Origin: Emydura subglobosa
Lineage: Eukaryota > Chordata > Testudines > Chelidae
Assembly: GCA_007922225.1 (NCBI GenBank)
Contig: ML679989.1
Location: forward strand, 17,877,570 to 17,941,569
Length of the DNA stretch: 64,000 nucleotides
Reading direction: 5' to 3'
How positions within the stretch are numbered: the stretch's first letter is position 1; every line of letters begins with the position of its first letter. Shown here piece by piece: positions 62,495-64,000 of the stretch. The notes beneath the pieces were generated by a model. That model made no database searches, was not told the origin of the DNA, and saw only the letters and a list, made by a program, of their open reading frames with translations. The translations under genes were made by a program, and so were the position numbers.

Positions 62495-64000
62495 CTGGAG
62501 CAACGTAAAAAACGACACAGCGAGATGCGTTTTATCTCAGTAGCAAACACCAGCCCCCACGAGGAGACGAAATCCTTCCCAAGATCCCCCCAAAGCGAAC
62601 ACACGGGGCCTTGGTACCCTGCTGCCTTGTGCAATGGGGGGGGCTAAAATGGTACCACACCTGCTTTGCACAGGTGTAAATTACTGCACAAGGCTCAAAT
62701 ATCAGGCCCAAGCTCTAAAAGGCCCAGATCCAGCAGATCCAAATGGGACCACTCCTGTGCTTGAAGTTAAGCACGTAACCAAGCGCTTCACTTGATCAGG
62801 GCCTACGTCACAGTGCACCACCAAGTCACTGAATGAACCATGAAATCTGGGCTTCCCTCTCCCCGCCACCCTCAGGGATGCATGTTAGCAGGCAAGGTTA
62901 CTCTACCGTGCTCCACCCTGTACCTCCTCCTCTGTAAATAGCTGGAGAATTTAATTTCCAGGGCATCCCACCAGCAGCCACTTCACAAATTCAGACACAA
63001 AATTAGAACACTGACTTCCCCTTTAAAATGTAACAGTCTAAAGAGGGTATTTTAAGCAGGGACTTCTAGTGCTCCTGGCGGTAGAGACAGGGCTTGGCTG
63101 TGATGAACTCAAAGGGTTCATTGAGGCTGCTGACACAGATAGATCCTGTGGTTCTAGCCGGCTCTGTAGGTCACACAGTGATCAAAGCTGTCAGATATGA
63201 CACCATCTAGTGTCTCCACAAGGGCTCTGCCTAAATCCGGGGCCGGCCCCACAAATCACAGAATGGAATGCTGACTACAGCTGGTTGGAAGTTTTTTTAT
63301 TTTTGATCATTTTTTAATTTTTGTCAAGAAATGCTGATTCATCAAAACCGAAACGCAGCTAGGCCAGGTTTCATAGATCTCTAAACTCCCAAAAATTTGC
63401 AGAAAACGGTTTCAAGATTGTCATTTAGACACTTTGGAAACAAAATACCGCCGTCTTCCAGTTCGAACTTTTTGTTTTAAAAAAATCTAAGCTAATTTTG
63501 AGTTTTAAAAGGTTAAAAAAAAAAAAAAAAAAAAAAGTCAAAATTGAAACAAAACGTTTCAAAATTATTGAAACAAAATGTTTCAGGTGACTAAAACAAA
63601 AAACAAACCAATTTTTCAGTTTGCAAATATTTTCAAGATTTGAACCTTTCATCGTGATTCGAGACAGGAAAAATGTTGAATCCTCAAAAATATTTGCAGG
63701 ATGGGAAAACCATTTCCTGCCTAACTCTGTTGCTGACCACACTACAGGGGGCTGTCCCTTTATTTTTTTATTTTTAACCAAGGTGATTGTAAGGTGGAGG
63801 AAATCAGCTGGCACTGCCTCGATAAGTCTCTTGACATTACTGCTGGGGCTATCAGGGTGAACCGAGGCACGCTGTTCAACTTTCTGCTCTTTTTGTCCTT
63901 TGTTCAAAGGACAAAACAGTCCAAACACAGAATAAGTTGGCATCATGACAGCATTCAATGCCCCAAAACATCATGTGTGGTATGGCTACCTCCATGAACC
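62495..64000. other. kinase upstream intron, right edge
   Basis: I looked for a minus-strand glycine-loop exon and a start codon and found none. It contains a palindromic repeat near 62740-62810 and the third AT-rich repeat with an A-run. Confidence 0.5.
63280..63720. repeat. AT-rich 'tttcaaaa/ttttgaaa' repeat, copy 3, with A-run
   Basis: 'caaaattgaaacaaaacgtt' and 'attgaaacaaaatgtttcag' are near-repeats of one another and of the blocks at 17640 and 57520. A run of 22 A residues sits at 63515-63536. Confidence 0.55.

Noticed and set aside
62560..63280. Glycine-loop exon of the kinase
   Set aside because: No minus-strand stretch with a GxGxF/YGxV-like motif next to splice sites was found; probably beyond the window.

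Overview
The window is vertebrate nuclear DNA, most likely from a turtle. Genes are split into small exons with GT..AG junctions and lie in long repeat-rich introns. The repeats are CR1 LINE tails ending in the TTCTATGATTCTAT-type 3' terminus, a tRNA-derived SINE of the tortoise Cry I type, and several short inverted-repeat DNA elements that I recognise as typical of turtle genomes. The species cannot be fixed from sequence alone.

Layout: (1) 1487-7110, minus strand: an intact KRAB zinc-finger gene (KRAB-A, KRAB-B and a nine-finger exon, all joining in frame; the first exon is not identified). (2) 14188-15614, plus strand: a second, divergently oriented C2H2 zinc-finger gene with nine fingers. 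Its KRAB-B exon is decayed (frameshift and lost splice donor) and no KRAB-A exon was found. (3) 22029-30604, plus strand: a complete eight-exon ficolin gene, 309 codons, with signal peptide, collagen-like stalk carrying a likely MASP-binding lysine, and a fibrinogen-like recognition domain. (4) 30605-52662: about 22 kb with no gene I can support. It holds SINE, CR1 and DNA-element remnants, an LTR-like block and a minus-strand retroelement fragment with gag-like decayed frames. (5) 52663-62494, minus strand: seven exons of a TESK/LIMK-family protein kinase. All catalytic motifs after the glycine loop are present, and the protein stops directly after the kinase fold. Its 5' end was not found in the window.

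The four genes do not form an obvious functional unit. The zinc-finger pair looks like a local tandem/inverted family in which one member has lost its repressor module. The ficolin is a lectin-pathway complement recognition protein. The kinase resembles the cofilin-kinase family. The most notable points are the compact kinase with catalytic-loop residues intermediate between TESK and LIMK, the KRAB decay next to an intact paralogue, the extra cysteine in the ficolin recognition domain, and several nested or fold-back repeats. I found no clear sign of a wholly new system.
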